Source: an uncultured Eggerthellaceae bacterium
Lineage (GTDB): Bacteria > Actinomycetota > Coriobacteriia > Coriobacteriales > Eggerthellaceae
Reading direction: 5' to 3'
NCBI GenBank assembly: GCA_958452575.1
Contig: CAUDUM010000002.1
Coordinates: forward strand, 310,001 to 374,000
DNA length: 64,000 bases
Shown: piece after piece, positions 1 through 7,761 of the stretch
Position numbering within the stretch: the stretch's first letter is position 1
Layout: each line of letters begins with the position of its first letter
Translations under genes and position numbers: made by a program
The notes under the pieces: model-generated
Seen by the model: the letters and a program-made list of their open reading frames with translations, nothing else
What the model was told of the DNA's origin: nothing
Database searches by the model: none

Positions 1-659
1 TGCGCACGCTCGTCGGCATCGTCGCCACTCTCTTTCTGGCTATCGCGCTGACGGGCTGCTCATCCGCAGGAAACGACACAGCGTCAACCGAGCAAGACGC
101 CGCTTCGCAAACCGAAACGGCTTCGCAAGCCCAAACCGCCGAGCAAAGCTCCGCCAACGGATCTGACGAATCCATCGACACCGAAGGAACCGACATGCAG
201 CCCTCCTCCGAATTCATGCAGATCGCGATCGACGAAGCCTACCAGGGCATCCAGGCGGGCGACGGCGGGCCGTTCGGATCGGTCATCGTGAAGGACGGCG
301 AGATCGTCGGCAGAGGCCACAACCGCGTGCTGGCGAACAACGACCCCACCTGCCACGGCGAGATGGAGGCGATCCGCGACGCGTGCCGCAACCTGGGCAC
401 GCACGATCTGACGGGCTGCGAGCTCTACACCACCGCCGAGCCGTGCCCGATGTGTTTGGGTGCGGTCCTCTGGTCCAACATGGATGCCGTCTACTACGGC
501 TGCACGCGCGAGGACAGTGCCGAGATCGGCTTCCGCGACGACGCGTTCTACCGCCAGCTCAACGGCGAGGAAGAGACAGTGAGCCTGCAGGAGTTCGACC
601 GCGACAACTGCCGCCAGCTTTTCGACGACTACGCCGCCAGCGACGCCCAGCGCTACTGA
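1..659 (+). CDS. Predicted lipoprotein with guanine deaminase (CDA-fold) domain; first base of start codon lies outside the window
   Basis: The frame is open from base 3, and bases 1-2 are TG, so the start codon very likely begins one base before the window. The N-terminus reads as a lipoprotein signal: hydrophobic residues about 4-17, then the lipobox LTGC with Cys20. A 45-residue Ser/Thr/Gln/Ala-rich linker follows, then a domain that resembles Bacillus GuaD: GGPFGSV, the zinc and proton-shuttle motif HGEMEAI, and PCPMCLGA carrying two zinc cysteines. The family hydrolyses guanine to xanthine and is normally cytoplasmic; here the signal predicts a lipid-anchored extracytoplasmic enzyme. An internal ATG at 195 has a good ribosome site (GAAGGA, 183-188, six bases away), so a short 154-residue cytoplasmic form is also possible. 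Domain call is firm; guanine as substrate and the location are inferences. Confidence 0.85.
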   Translation, partial: RTLVGIVATLFLAIALTGCSSAGNDTASTEQDAASQTETASQAQTAEQSSANGSDESIDTEGTDMQPSSEFMQIAIDEAYQGIQAGDGGPFGSVIVKDGEIVGRGHNRVLANNDPTCHGEMEAIRDACRNLGTHDLTGCELYTTAEPCPMCLGAVLWSNMDAVYYGCTREDSAEIGFRDDAFYRQLNGEEETVSLQEFDRDNCRQLFDDYAASDAQRY

Positions 660-696
660 CGGACAACGGCCAACGCGCTGGCCAGATATCGAAACG

Positions 697-1134
697 CTAC
701 CGATCGTCCTCTCCCGAATGCATCAGCTGCACGAGCGCGAGGCAGGCGACGCCGACGCCGAGCAGGCCGAGCGCGTTGCGGGGCTCGACCTCGTCCATGA
801 TCGTGAGCGCCACGACCCCAACGCCCATCGCGAGGGCGACCGCCTTGAGCACCAACTCGACCAAAGCCGCCGCCTTCTTGCGCGTGGCGCCATCTTCGGC
901 CGCAGCCTCCTGCGCCGCCGTTTTGGCCTGAAGCAGCTCATCGACGGAAGTGCCCAGCTCCTCGGCAAGCTTGGGGAGCGATGCCACATCGGGAATCGAC
1001 AGATCCCGCTCCCACTTGGAAACCGCCTTGTCGGTGACGCCCATCTTCCGCGCAAGATCAAGCTGCGTCATGCCCTTCTCCGCGCGGAGCGCGCGAACCA
1101 TCTCGCCGAAGCTAAGCTGTGCCTGCTGTGCCAT
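697..1134 (-). CDS. XRE-family HTH regulator with C-terminal membrane segments
   Basis: 145 residues. Residues about 8-65 form a Cro/C1-type helix-turn-helix (MTQLDLARKMGVTDKAVSKW); an Ala/Glu-rich linker follows. Two hydrophobic stretches at about 90-110 and 121-138 look like membrane helices, so the repressor is probably tethered to the membrane with the HTH in the cytoplasm. The ATG at 1134 has an AAAGGA site six bases upstream. It converges with the deaminase gene, with only 37 bp between them. Membrane-tethered XRE proteins of this layout are common in anaerobic Gram-positives; the ligand and target are not visible. Inverted repeats just upstream could be its own operator. Confidence 0.85.
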   Translation of the reverse strand: MAQQAQLSFGEMVRALRAEKGMTQLDLARKMGVTDKAVSKWERDLSIPDVASLPKLAEELGTSVDELLQAKTAAQEAAAEDGATRKKAAALVELVLKAVALAMGVGVVALTIMDEVEPRNALGLLGVGVACLALVQLMHSGEDDR

Positions 1135-1152
1135 GATCGTCCTTTCATCGTG

Positions 1153-1211
1153 GTGGAACGGCTCGCATCAATCGTTCCACGCACGGCATTCGCGCTCAAC
1201 CGACCGTCGGT
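1153..1211. promoter_or_regulatory. Two inverted repeats upstream of the XRE gene (candidate operators)
   Basis: Eight-base arms GTGGAACG (1153-1160) and CGTTCCAC (1173-1180) are perfect complements, 12 bases apart. A second one, ACCGAC-C-GTCGGT, lies at 1199-1211. Both sit between the XRE start codon and the end of the next gene, where an autoregulatory operator would be expected. No clear -35/-10 pair was found. Confidence 0.35.
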
Positions 1212-1280
1212 CGAATTGCCTCTACCGCCAGTTTATCTGAAGTTGAGCGCCATTGATCAGGACGTTTGCCTATCGAGTAT

Positions 1281-1304
1281 GAAGAAGCGGATGTGCTTTT
1301 CCGC
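1281..1304 (-). terminator. Weak intrinsic terminator after the XRE-TipAS gene
   Basis: Read on the minus strand just past the stop at 1307, GCGGA and TCCGC form a five-base stem with an eight-base loop, followed by TTCTTCAT. The stem is short, so activity is uncertain. Confidence 0.4.
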
Positions 1305-1306
1305 AT

Positions 1307-2134
1307 TTACGCGCAGGCATGGATCGCGTCGCGGAGGAACTGGGTTGCGCCCGGCGCCACAGCGTCGTAGTAGGTGCGGAAGCGCTCGTCGGCGAGGTAG
1401 CCGTCGGCCAAGCCCTTGTGCGCCTCGGGCGTGTACAACCCGTCGGGCCAGTACATGCGCAGCCAGTGGCCGTGCATGGCGACCAGTTTGCGCGCTTCGG
1501 GACCCTCCACGTCGCCCGCCTCCATCGCGCGGCGCAGCTGCTCGTTGATGGCGAGCGCCAGCTCGTCGGCCTGCATGTGGGCCGCCTCGCCCATGGCGAC
1601 GTACTTCTCGTTGGCGGCATCGACGACCTCGTCGCCGTACGCCGCGCGAATCTCCTCACCGTAGCGCTGCTCGTTCTCGCCCACCTCGCGCCAGCGCTTC
1701 AGATGAGGCAGCAACGTGGCCATAAGTGACACCGCCTCGTCGAGCGACACGCCCAGCGCTTTAGCCTCCATGGGCGCCGTCGCTTCGATGAACTCGTCCA
1801 TCGTCATGCCCTTCGCGGTGAAATCACCGTGGTCGTAGCAGTACTTGCAGAAGTCCGCGCTCCTCGAGCCGTCAGCCTCGGTGCCGCGCATCTCCTCCTC
1901 TGGAATCGGCATGCTGCAGCATTGGCAGTAGTAGCTCATCGGCATGTCGAAGAAGCGCTCGAGCGGCACGCCGAAGGTGACGCAGATGAGCTTCACCATA
2001 TCGATGCCGGGTGCGGTCTCGCCCGTCTCCCAGCGGCTGACCGCCTGGCGGGTGACGTAGAGCCTGCGCGCCATCTCCTCCTGCGTGATGCCCGCCTCCT
2101 TGCGGATTGCGGCGATGGTGTCTTTGATGGACAT
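1307..2134 (-). CDS. XRE-HTH regulator with zinc ribbon and TipAS-type C-terminal domain
   Basis: 275 residues from the ATG at 2134, chosen because GGAAGAG lies just upstream and the protein then begins at the HTH. Three parts are visible: an XRE HTH at about 4-60 (TQEEMARRLYVTRQAVSRWE); a short zinc-ribbon region at about 69-100 with paired cysteines (YCQCC, then FCKYC); and a helical C-terminal half (about 110-275) with features of the TipAS antibiotic-binding fold, such as EIRAAYGDEV and GLADGYLADERFRTYY. TipAS domains normally follow a MerR HTH and bind thiopeptides or other large drugs; the XRE plus zinc-ribbon arrangement is less usual. It may control the divergent acetyltransferase gene. 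The ligand is unknown. Confidence 0.8.
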   Translation of the reverse strand: MSIKDTIAAIRKEAGITQEEMARRLYVTRQAVSRWETGETAPGIDMVKLICVTFGVPLERFFDMPMSYYCQCCSMPIPEEEMRGTEADGSRSADFCKYCYDHGDFTAKGMTMDEFIEATAPMEAKALGVSLDEAVSLMATLLPHLKRWREVGENEQRYGEEIRAAYGDEVVDAANEKYVAMGEAAHMQADELALAINEQLRRAMEAGDVEGPEARKLVAMHGHWLRMYWPDGLYTPEAHKGLADGYLADERFRTYYDAVAPGATQFLRDAIHACA

Positions 2135-2232
2135 GGCCTCTTCCTTTCGTCGATCGTCCGTCATGGGCACATTGTCCCCGAGCGGATGGACGCTCCGCAA
2201 GAAACAGCCCGTTGCTTCTCGCCGAACCAGTA

Positions 2233-2266
2233 AAATGCGAAAAAGGGACAGTCGCTTTTTCACATT
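2233..2266. repeat. Intergenic hairpin repeat, copy 1
   Basis: An imperfect palindrome with GAAAAAG on the left, a GGACAGTC centre and CTTTTTCACATT on the right. Related copies lie at 17621-17653, 21315-21355 and 23729-23761. This copy is in the leader of the acetyltransferase gene, about 40 bases before its start codon. Confidence 0.6.
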
Positions 2267-2306
2267 CCGAAGACACCGAACGCAAAGCCGGAGAAGGAGG
2301 ATCCAG

Positions 2307-2759
2307 ATGCGCGAAATCGCGCCCGAACAGAGAACCCCCGAGCTCATCGACCAGCTGCTCGACGTATGGGAAGGGTCGGTGCGCGCAACGCACTTGTTCC
2401 TGACGGAAAGCGAGATCCTCGGCATCCGCGAATACGTGCCCACCGCACTCGCCGGAGTCCCCCTGCTGATCGTCGAGGAGAACGCAGACGGCGCGCCCAT
2501 AGCGTTCATGGGGATCGACGGGGACAAGCTCGAGATGCTGTTCGTCGCCGACGATCAGCGCGGGCGCGGCATCGGGAAGCGGCTCCTGGAGCACGGCATC
2601 GCCGCCTACGACGCGAAGAAGCTCGATGTGAACGAGCAGAACCCCGGGGCGCGGGGCTTCTACGAGCACCTGGGCTTCGCCGTCCGCGGACGGTCGGAGC
2701 TCGACGAACAGGGCAATCCCTACCCCATCTTGCATATGGAGCTTGCAGCCCCGCGCTGA
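2307..2759 (+). CDS. GNAT-family N-acetyltransferase (YjaB-like)
   Basis: 150 residues from the ATG at 2307, behind a GGAGG site at 2296-2300. The protein has the GNAT core: a beta strand (LEMLFVADD) followed by the acetyl-CoA loop RGRGIGKRLLEHG at about 84-96, and a C-terminal NEQNPGARGFYEHLGF segment. The run of WEGSVRATHLF near the N-terminus and GRSELDEQGNPYPIL near the end resemble Escherichia coli YjaB. The family moves an acetyl group from acetyl-CoA to an amine; the acceptor cannot be told from sequence. It is divergent from the XRE-TipAS gene, which could regulate it. Confidence 0.85.
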   Translation: MREIAPEQRTPELIDQLLDVWEGSVRATHLFLTESEILGIREYVPTALAGVPLLIVEENADGAPIAFMGIDGDKLEMLFVADDQRGRGIGKRLLEHGIAAYDAKKLDVNEQNPGARGFYEHLGFAVRGRSELDEQGNPYPILHMELAAPR

Positions 2760-2782
2760 TTGACTTCCGGTTTCGAGGCGGC

Positions 2783-2986
2783 ATCGTGCATTTCGGGACG
2801 AATTTGCCACCTTGGTGAAAAAAAGCGCCGATATGCACGATCGAAAAATCGCTGAAACGCACGACGTTGCTTTTCAACTGGGGTTTTCTGAAGCCAGCGC
2901 GAAGTGAACTCCCTATTCCGGCAAAGCACCGTGCATTTCGGAACTTTTTCGCCCGCCAATGGCGAATGCTTCCCGAAATGCACGGT
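2783..2986. repeat. Two neighbouring hairpin repeats sharing GTGCATTTCGG, in a 433 bp gap
   Basis: The stretch 2760-3192 has no convincing gene. It holds two hairpins with a common left arm. The first pairs ATCGTGCAT (2783-2791) with ATGCACGAT (2833-2841). The second pairs ACCGTGCATTTCGG (2928-2941) with a perfect complement at 2973-2986. They look like members of a small dispersed repeat family, or binding sites; their function is unknown. Confidence 0.6.
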
Positions 2987-3192
2987 TCTGCGAGCCTGTG
3001 GGATGCGAACATGCTCCGGCATCAGGAAATGCATCCGGAATCGGCTTGCGAACCGGGATCGGAGGGAAGCAAGCCGCGCGGCACCAGAAACGTGCGGCTT
3101 GCTCGGCGCGCGGCAAACCGCGCTTCGTTAAGCTGGCGTATCATACTGCAAAGCACCTTCAGCCCTTTCACTTGCTTCAGATAGGAGGCCCC

Positions 3193-4224
3193 GTGCGCAC
3201 GCCGCGATCGCGCTTGCCGAAAGATTTCTCGCTCGAAGACCGTCTCGCCGGCTGCGCGCAGGCGGTGGAGCGCAGCCCTGAATCGTGGCGAGGCAAGTGG
3301 CACGAGTGGGTCCCCTCCACTGGTTCGATGGACGCGGACGTTGCCGCGAACCGCCGTCTCGCCGACATGGCAGCCGCCCCGACCGATCGCCCCGCCGCGA
3401 CTGCCGCCCCATGCGTTCGACCCCTCGCCGATGCAGCTGCCGCTGGCGACTGCCCCGCTGACGCGATGACCGGCGCAAGCGACGGCGCTCGCAGCAGCAG
3501 CGCCCCCACTCCCCGCGCATCCTTCGACCGCGTCATCCTCGACCTGGGCTGCGGCAAAGGCGAGTACACCGTCGCCTGCGCGCGCATGCACCCCGACACG
3601 CTCTACATCGGGCTGGACGTGGAGGGCGTCTGCGTGATGCGCGGCGCCGAGCTGGCGCTGGCGGAAGGCGTTCCCAACGCCGTGTTCGTGTGGGCGGACG
3701 ACCCCGACCTAGCCACGCTGTTCGCGCCGGGCGAGATCGACGGCATCCTCATGAACTTCCCCACGCCGTTTCCCAAGAAAAAGAAGGCGCACCTGCGTCT
3801 GACGCACCTCGATCGGCTGATGGCCTACCGCAAGATCCTCGCGCCCGGCGCATCCGTGCGCCTGCGCACCGACAGCCTGCCCTTCCGCGACTTCTCGCTC
3901 ACGCAGATCGAGCTTGCGGGCTACGACCTGCTCTGGAACGCCGACGACGTGCGCGCGCTGTTCCCCAACGAGCCGCCGAGCGCCTACGAGGCCAAGCTCA
4001 CCGGCCAAGGCGCCGTGGTGTGCGGGTTCGAAGCCGTGCCGGGAGCCATGCCCGAGCACGTGGAGCAAACGGCGCCGCTCAGCCTGGTGAGCTATCTGCC
4101 CGAGAACATCGAGGACATGGGCTACATCCCGCACGGCATGCAGGGCTGCGTCGCCAACATGCGCGGCCGCCGCGCCAACCGCCGGGCGAAGGGCCTATCC
4201 GAATGGACGCCGCCCATCGTGTAG
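3193..4224 (+). CDS. trmB: tRNA (guanine-N7-)-methyltransferase
   Basis: 343 residues from a GTG at 3193 preceded by AGGAGG four bases away. TrmB methylates N7 of guanine 46 in the variable loop of tRNAs, using S-adenosylmethionine. The SAM site LDLGCGKGEYT is at about 116-126 and the family signature appears as NFPTPFPKKKKAHLRLTH at about 188-205. Typical bacterial TrmB is about 210-240 residues; the excess here is mostly a 55-residue Ala/Pro/Asp-rich, low-complexity insert (about 55-110) between the N-terminal arm and the SAM fold, plus a C-terminal tail. The next gene is convergent. Function is well supported; the insert is likely a disordered linker. Confidence 0.88.
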   Translation: MRTPRSRLPKDFSLEDRLAGCAQAVERSPESWRGKWHEWVPSTGSMDADVAANRRLADMAAAPTDRPAATAAPCVRPLADAAAAGDCPADAMTGASDGARSSSAPTPRASFDRVILDLGCGKGEYTVACARMHPDTLYIGLDVEGVCVMRGAELALAEGVPNAVFVWADDPDLATLFAPGEIDGILMNFPTPFPKKKKAHLRLTHLDRLMAYRKILAPGASVRLRTDSLPFRDFSLTQIELAGYDLLWNADDVRALFPNEPPSAYEAKLTGQGAVVCGFEAVPGAMPEHVEQTAPLSLVSYLPENIEDMGYIPHGMQGCVANMRGRRANRRAKGLSEWTPPIV

Positions 4225-4373
4225 GGCGAGCCAAGCACGCGAAAGACGCCCGCCTGCGGGCCGCTTCGCATAACGCAAGCGAGCGAACGGTCGCCCGCCA
4301 CGCAAGACGCCGCGCGTTGCGCGAGCGCGCGCCTCCGTCTCCGGCTCGAAACGCCGACGCCCTCAACGCCCTC

Positions 4374-5306
4374 TCAGCGGAGAACCTCCGCGCGGCTTTC
4401 GAGGATCCGGTCAGCCTCGTCCCCGCTCAGATCGTCGTATTGCACGAAGCGCGCGACCCGCGCGACGTAGTTGTCCCACGGCGTCCGCCCTTCCGCATCC
4501 TCGATGGCAGGATCGGCGCCGTATGCGAGCAGCAGGTCCACCACCTCGTCGGTTTCGCCGAGGACCTGAAGGGCATCCTGCTCATCGTCGTCCACGTAGA
4601 CCGAGGCGCCCGCCACCCCGCGGCATGCCAGATGCAACGGCGTCTCCCCTTCGAAAAGCTCGGATGCATGGATGCCGTCGGCAGCGGCAGCGGCGATGTT
4701 GGGATCCGCGCCTTCATCCAGCAGGACGCGGATCATGTCGGGCGAGCTGTAGCAGAATCCCAGCGCCAGCAGAAGCGGCGGCTCCGCATCGCCCGCAACG
4801 CCTTCGGAATCGTAGCTGGGAAGCGGCGCGTCCACGTCGAGGGGCGCACCCTGGGCATCCGCCTCGTCGAACACGATGCGCACGCACTCGTCATCCCCGT
4901 ACTCGATGGACACCCGGAGCAGTTCCTCCCAAGAGCCCTCCCCCTCGACGGGCAGGGGATCGGTGAGGGTCTGGAGGCATTCCCGCAACTCGATGGGGTC
5001 GTGGGTGACGATCGCCTCGGAGTAATCGTCGTAGCGGATGGTCAGATCGGCATCGATGATGGGAAAGGCGATGACGACGGCGAACCATGCCAACACCGGC
5101 ACGCTCACCGCATACAGGACGATGGGGATGGCGATCAGGCCCTTGAGCTTCTTCCCTTGGGCGCGGCGCTTCCCGGTGCGCGCGGCGAACACGATGCTCA
5201 CGACCGTGGCGCCGATGAAGGCGACGGCGGCCAAAGCCACCACCACGAGCATCGCGATGGCCACCGCCCCGATGATGGGCACCGCGAGCATGAACGTTCC
5301 ACCCAT
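4374..5306 (-). CDS. Membrane protein with ankyrin-repeat C-terminal domain
   Basis: 310 residues from the ATG at 5306, with GGGAGG five bases upstream. Two hydrophobic segments (about 6-40 and 57-80) bracket a short basic loop (TGKRRAQGKKLKG). The rest is acidic and soluble and contains ankyrin-like units: LLLALGFCYSSPDMIRVLLD followed by EGADPN, ETPLHLACRG, and VVDLLLAYGADPAIEDAEG. Ankyrin repeats bind proteins, so a scaffold or inhibitor at the membrane is plausible. No enzyme motif is visible and there is no operon partner. Confidence 0.75.
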   Translation of the reverse strand: MGGTFMLAVPIIGAVAIAMLVVVALAAVAFIGATVVSIVFAARTGKRRAQGKKLKGLIAIPIVLYAVSVPVLAWFAVVIAFPIIDADLTIRYDDYSEAIVTHDPIELRECLQTLTDPLPVEGEGSWEELLRVSIEYGDDECVRIVFDEADAQGAPLDVDAPLPSYDSEGVAGDAEPPLLLALGFCYSSPDMIRVLLDEGADPNIAAAAADGIHASELFEGETPLHLACRGVAGASVYVDDDEQDALQVLGETDEVVDLLLAYGADPAIEDAEGRTPWDNYVARVARFVQYDDLSGDEADRILESRAEVLR

Positions 5307-5525
5307 GTCATCCTCCCGTTCCGCGGCGCTACGCCGCTGCGGGCGGCATGATGGTCCGCTCGCCCCGCAGGCCGCATCCCACCCGTCCTGCGGGCCGCGT
5401 CGCACCCGCCCGATCGCCGCGCTCCGCATTCTAAAGAGCCGGCATGATCCCAGTATATATCCAAGCGGCCCCTTCACGCGAAGGCGCGGCGTTCGACTCC
5501 GAAGGGGTTGGTCCGATTTTGCGAG

Positions 5526-5658
5526 GTTTTGCGCGATTCAAAAGCCCCATCCGCATCGCAAAGCCGCTCAAGCGAAACAGATCGGCGGCATAACCCCAGA
5601 TCGGAGTTCCAGCGCCAGATTATTCGCTGAATGAACCCTTTGGCGAATCGCGCAAAAC
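5526..5658. repeat. Widely spaced 14-bp inverted repeat in a 544 bp gap without genes
   Basis: GTTTTGCGCGATTC (5526-5539) is the exact complement of 5645-5658, with 105 bases between; similarity continues weakly beyond both arms. The region 5307-5850 holds no convincing ORF. Close to the next gene, TATGAT at 5811-5816 could be a -10 element, though no good -35 accompanies it. Confidence 0.5.
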
Positions 5659-5850
5659 GCGAAAAAACAGGAGTTGAAGCAAGACGAAGGCGCAGACCCG
5701 TCGCGAAACACGTGTGCAACGGAGCCGAAGATCACCCGCTTCCCCCAACCGCTAGCGGATGCAGGGTCGCCGGGCGGCGAGAGGTGCATCGGCTCCGGCT
5801 GCGCGAACCCTATGATTAGCGCATAAGGGAGAGCGAGGAAAGGGGATCCC

Positions 5851-6378
5851 ATGGCCGAAGCCGGCTCCATCCGACATGGCGCGGCATGGCACGTCCAAGC
5901 GCTATACGTGCGCGTGCTATTGCGCCTGCTGCCCCTGCTCATCAGCATCTTCCGCCACTTCTCGAAGAAGATCCGCGCGGAGATCGACTACCTGCAGCCG
6001 GGCTACACCTTCCAGCTGAGCGTGCAGGGCACCGACCTTGCCGGCACCTGCCGCCGCACCGATGCCGGCTCGTTCAAGCGCGTACCGCCTACGCGCATCG
6101 CCCGCGACGTGGAACCGGGAAGCGGCCTCGCCTCCGCCGCCCCGCAGGCAGCCACCGTCGACTACGTCATCGACTTCCGCTCCGTGCCCTTCGCCTTCGC
6201 CTGCTTCTCCGGCGGCGAGACGCTGAAGGACGCCTTGGCCGAGCGCGCGTTCTCCACCCGCGGCCCCAACGACACGGGCGTCGCCCTCACCTACCTGTTC
6301 ACAGCGCTGCTGAAGATGTTCTTCGGCTGGCGCGCCGCCTACCGCAACGCCCCCAAGGCGCAGCGCCGCACCGCGTAG
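5851..6378 (+). CDS. Uncharacterised protein upstream of alcohol dehydrogenase
   Basis: 175 residues, ATG at 5851 with GGAAAGGGG five bases away. I do not recognise the family. The N-terminus has a hydrophobic helix (YVRVLLRLLPLLISIF), the middle has alternating strands (YTFQLSVQGTDL, YVIDFRSVPFAFACF), and the C-terminus a helical segment (ALTYLFTALLKMFFGW). The strand pattern followed by LKDALAERAFSTRG is loosely like an SCP2-type lipid-carrier fold, but this is only a guess. It is 23 bases ahead of the alcohol dehydrogenase and probably co-transcribed with it. Confidence 0.6.
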   Translation: MAEAGSIRHGAAWHVQALYVRVLLRLLPLLISIFRHFSKKIRAEIDYLQPGYTFQLSVQGTDLAGTCRRTDAGSFKRVPPTRIARDVEPGSGLASAAPQAATVDYVIDFRSVPFAFACFSGGETLKDALAERAFSTRGPNDTGVALTYLFTALLKMFFGWRAAYRNAPKAQRRTA

Positions 6379-6401
6379 CGCCCAGCGAGAAAGAAGACGC
6401 C

Positions 6402-7589
6402 ATGACAACGGGTTTCGAATTCCACTGCCCCACCAAGATCATCTGCGGCCAGCACGCGCTCGACAAGCTGCCCAACGAGCTCGAATCGCAGGGCATGAGC
6501 CATCCGCTGGTGATGACCGACGCCGGCCTGGTGAAGCTGGGCGTCGCCGCCAAGCTCACCGGCGTGCTGGACGCTGCCGGCGTTTCCTACGACGTGTTCG
6601 ACCAGGTGCCGCCCGACTCCTCGATGGACGTGGTCAACGAGGTGGCGCATCTCTACCAGCAGCGCGGCTGCGACGGATTCGTCGCCATCGGCGGCGGCTC
6701 GGTCATCGACACCGCCAAGGGCGCCGCCGCCTCGCTGTCCTGCGAGGGCGTCGACTTTGCCACGTTGCAAGGAGCCGAAATCCTCACGCGCGACATGCCG
6801 CCTTTCATCGCCGTGCCCACCACGGCCGGCACCGGCAGCGAGGTGACGCTGGTCGCCGTGGTAGCCGACACGCACAAGCGCGCGAAGCTCTCGTTCACAT
6901 CCTACAAGCTGGTGCCGCATGCCGCCATCCTCGATCCGGCGCTCACCGCCACGCTGCCGCCCAAGCTCACCGCCACCACCGGCATGGACGCGCTGACGCA
7001 CGCCGTGGAGGCTTACACCTCCATCCAGAAGAACCCCGTGTCCGACGCGTTCGCCGTCAAGGCGATCGAGCTTATCGCCGCCAACCTGCCGCGCGCCTGC
7101 GAGCAGGGCGACGACGTGGACGCCCGCACGAACCTGGCGCTGGCGTCGCTGATGGCAGGCGCAGCGTTCAGCAACGCGATGGTGGGCATCGTCCACGCCA
7201 TCGGACACTCGCTCGGCGGCCTGTGCCATGTACCCCACGGCCAGGCGATGATGATGCTCCTGCCCCATTGCGTGCGCTGGAACCTCGACCACGGCGTGCA
7301 CGCCGGCGTCTACGGCGAGCTGCTAGGATATCTGGACCCCGCACGCAACGCGCAGCTGGCGCATGCATCCGCCGCCGAACGCGACGAGGCAGTCTGCGAA
7401 GCGCTGTTCGCGTTGAACAAGGGCTTCCATGAAAAGCACGGCGTGCCGCTGACCCTGCGCGAGCTGGGCATCGAGCACGACCAGCTGCAAGCCGTGGCGA
7501 AGCAGGCGCGCTACGACGGCGCAGCGCTCTACAACGCCACGGAAGTGACGATCGAGGACGCGATGGAGATCCTGGAAGCGGTTTACTAG
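6402..7589 (+). CDS. Iron-containing (group III) alcohol dehydrogenase
   Basis: 395 residues from the ATG at 6402. It has the hallmarks of the Fe-dependent ADH family: the NAD(P)-binding segment GGGSVIDTAKG at about 97-107, the loop PTTAGTGSEV, and metal ligands in DALTHAVEAY and IVHAIGHSLGG followed by CHVPHG. Members interconvert primary alcohols or diols and aldehydes in the cytoplasm; the exact substrate cannot be told. It sits between an unknown protein and an aldehyde dehydrogenase, so an aldehyde intermediate may be passed between the two enzymes. The ribosome site is weak (AGAAAGAAG), consistent with coupling to the upstream gene. Confidence 0.9.
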   Translation: MTTGFEFHCPTKIICGQHALDKLPNELESQGMSHPLVMTDAGLVKLGVAAKLTGVLDAAGVSYDVFDQVPPDSSMDVVNEVAHLYQQRGCDGFVAIGGGSVIDTAKGAAASLSCEGVDFATLQGAEILTRDMPPFIAVPTTAGTGSEVTLVAVVADTHKRAKLSFTSYKLVPHAAILDPALTATLPPKLTATTGMDALTHAVEAYTSIQKNPVSDAFAVKAIELIAANLPRACEQGDDVDARTNLALASLMAGAAFSNAMVGIVHAIGHSLGGLCHVPHGQAMMMLLPHCVRWNLDHGVHAGVYGELLGYLDPARNAQLAHASAAERDEAVCEALFALNKGFHEKHGVPLTLRELGIEHDQLQAVAKQARYDGAALYNATEVTIEDAMEILEAVY

Positions 7590-7596
7590 TCCGACC

Positions 7597-7718
7597 GCTC
7601 GGAAGGGCGGGGAGGGGCACGTGCTCAAACAAGTCCTCGCCCTTTGAATATCGCGTTCTACGAACGCGATGAGAGGGCTGCGGAAACTGCGCGCGAACCC
7701 CTCCCCGCCCTTCCGAGC
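7597..7718. repeat. Long nested inverted repeat between the two dehydrogenase genes
   Basis: A perfect 21-base arm (7597-7617, starting GCTCGGAAGGGCGGGG) pairs with 7698-7718. Inside it, ATCGCGTTC (7650-7658) and GAACGCGAT (7662-7670) form a second perfect hairpin with a TAC loop. As RNA it would fold into a stable 122-nt structure between the alcohol and aldehyde dehydrogenase genes. It could be a processing or attenuation signal, or a small non-autonomous mobile element. No U-run follows it. Confidence 0.75.
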
Positions 7719-7761
7719 TGCATAATCCGACTGACTCGAATCCTCTGAAAGGAAACCGATC

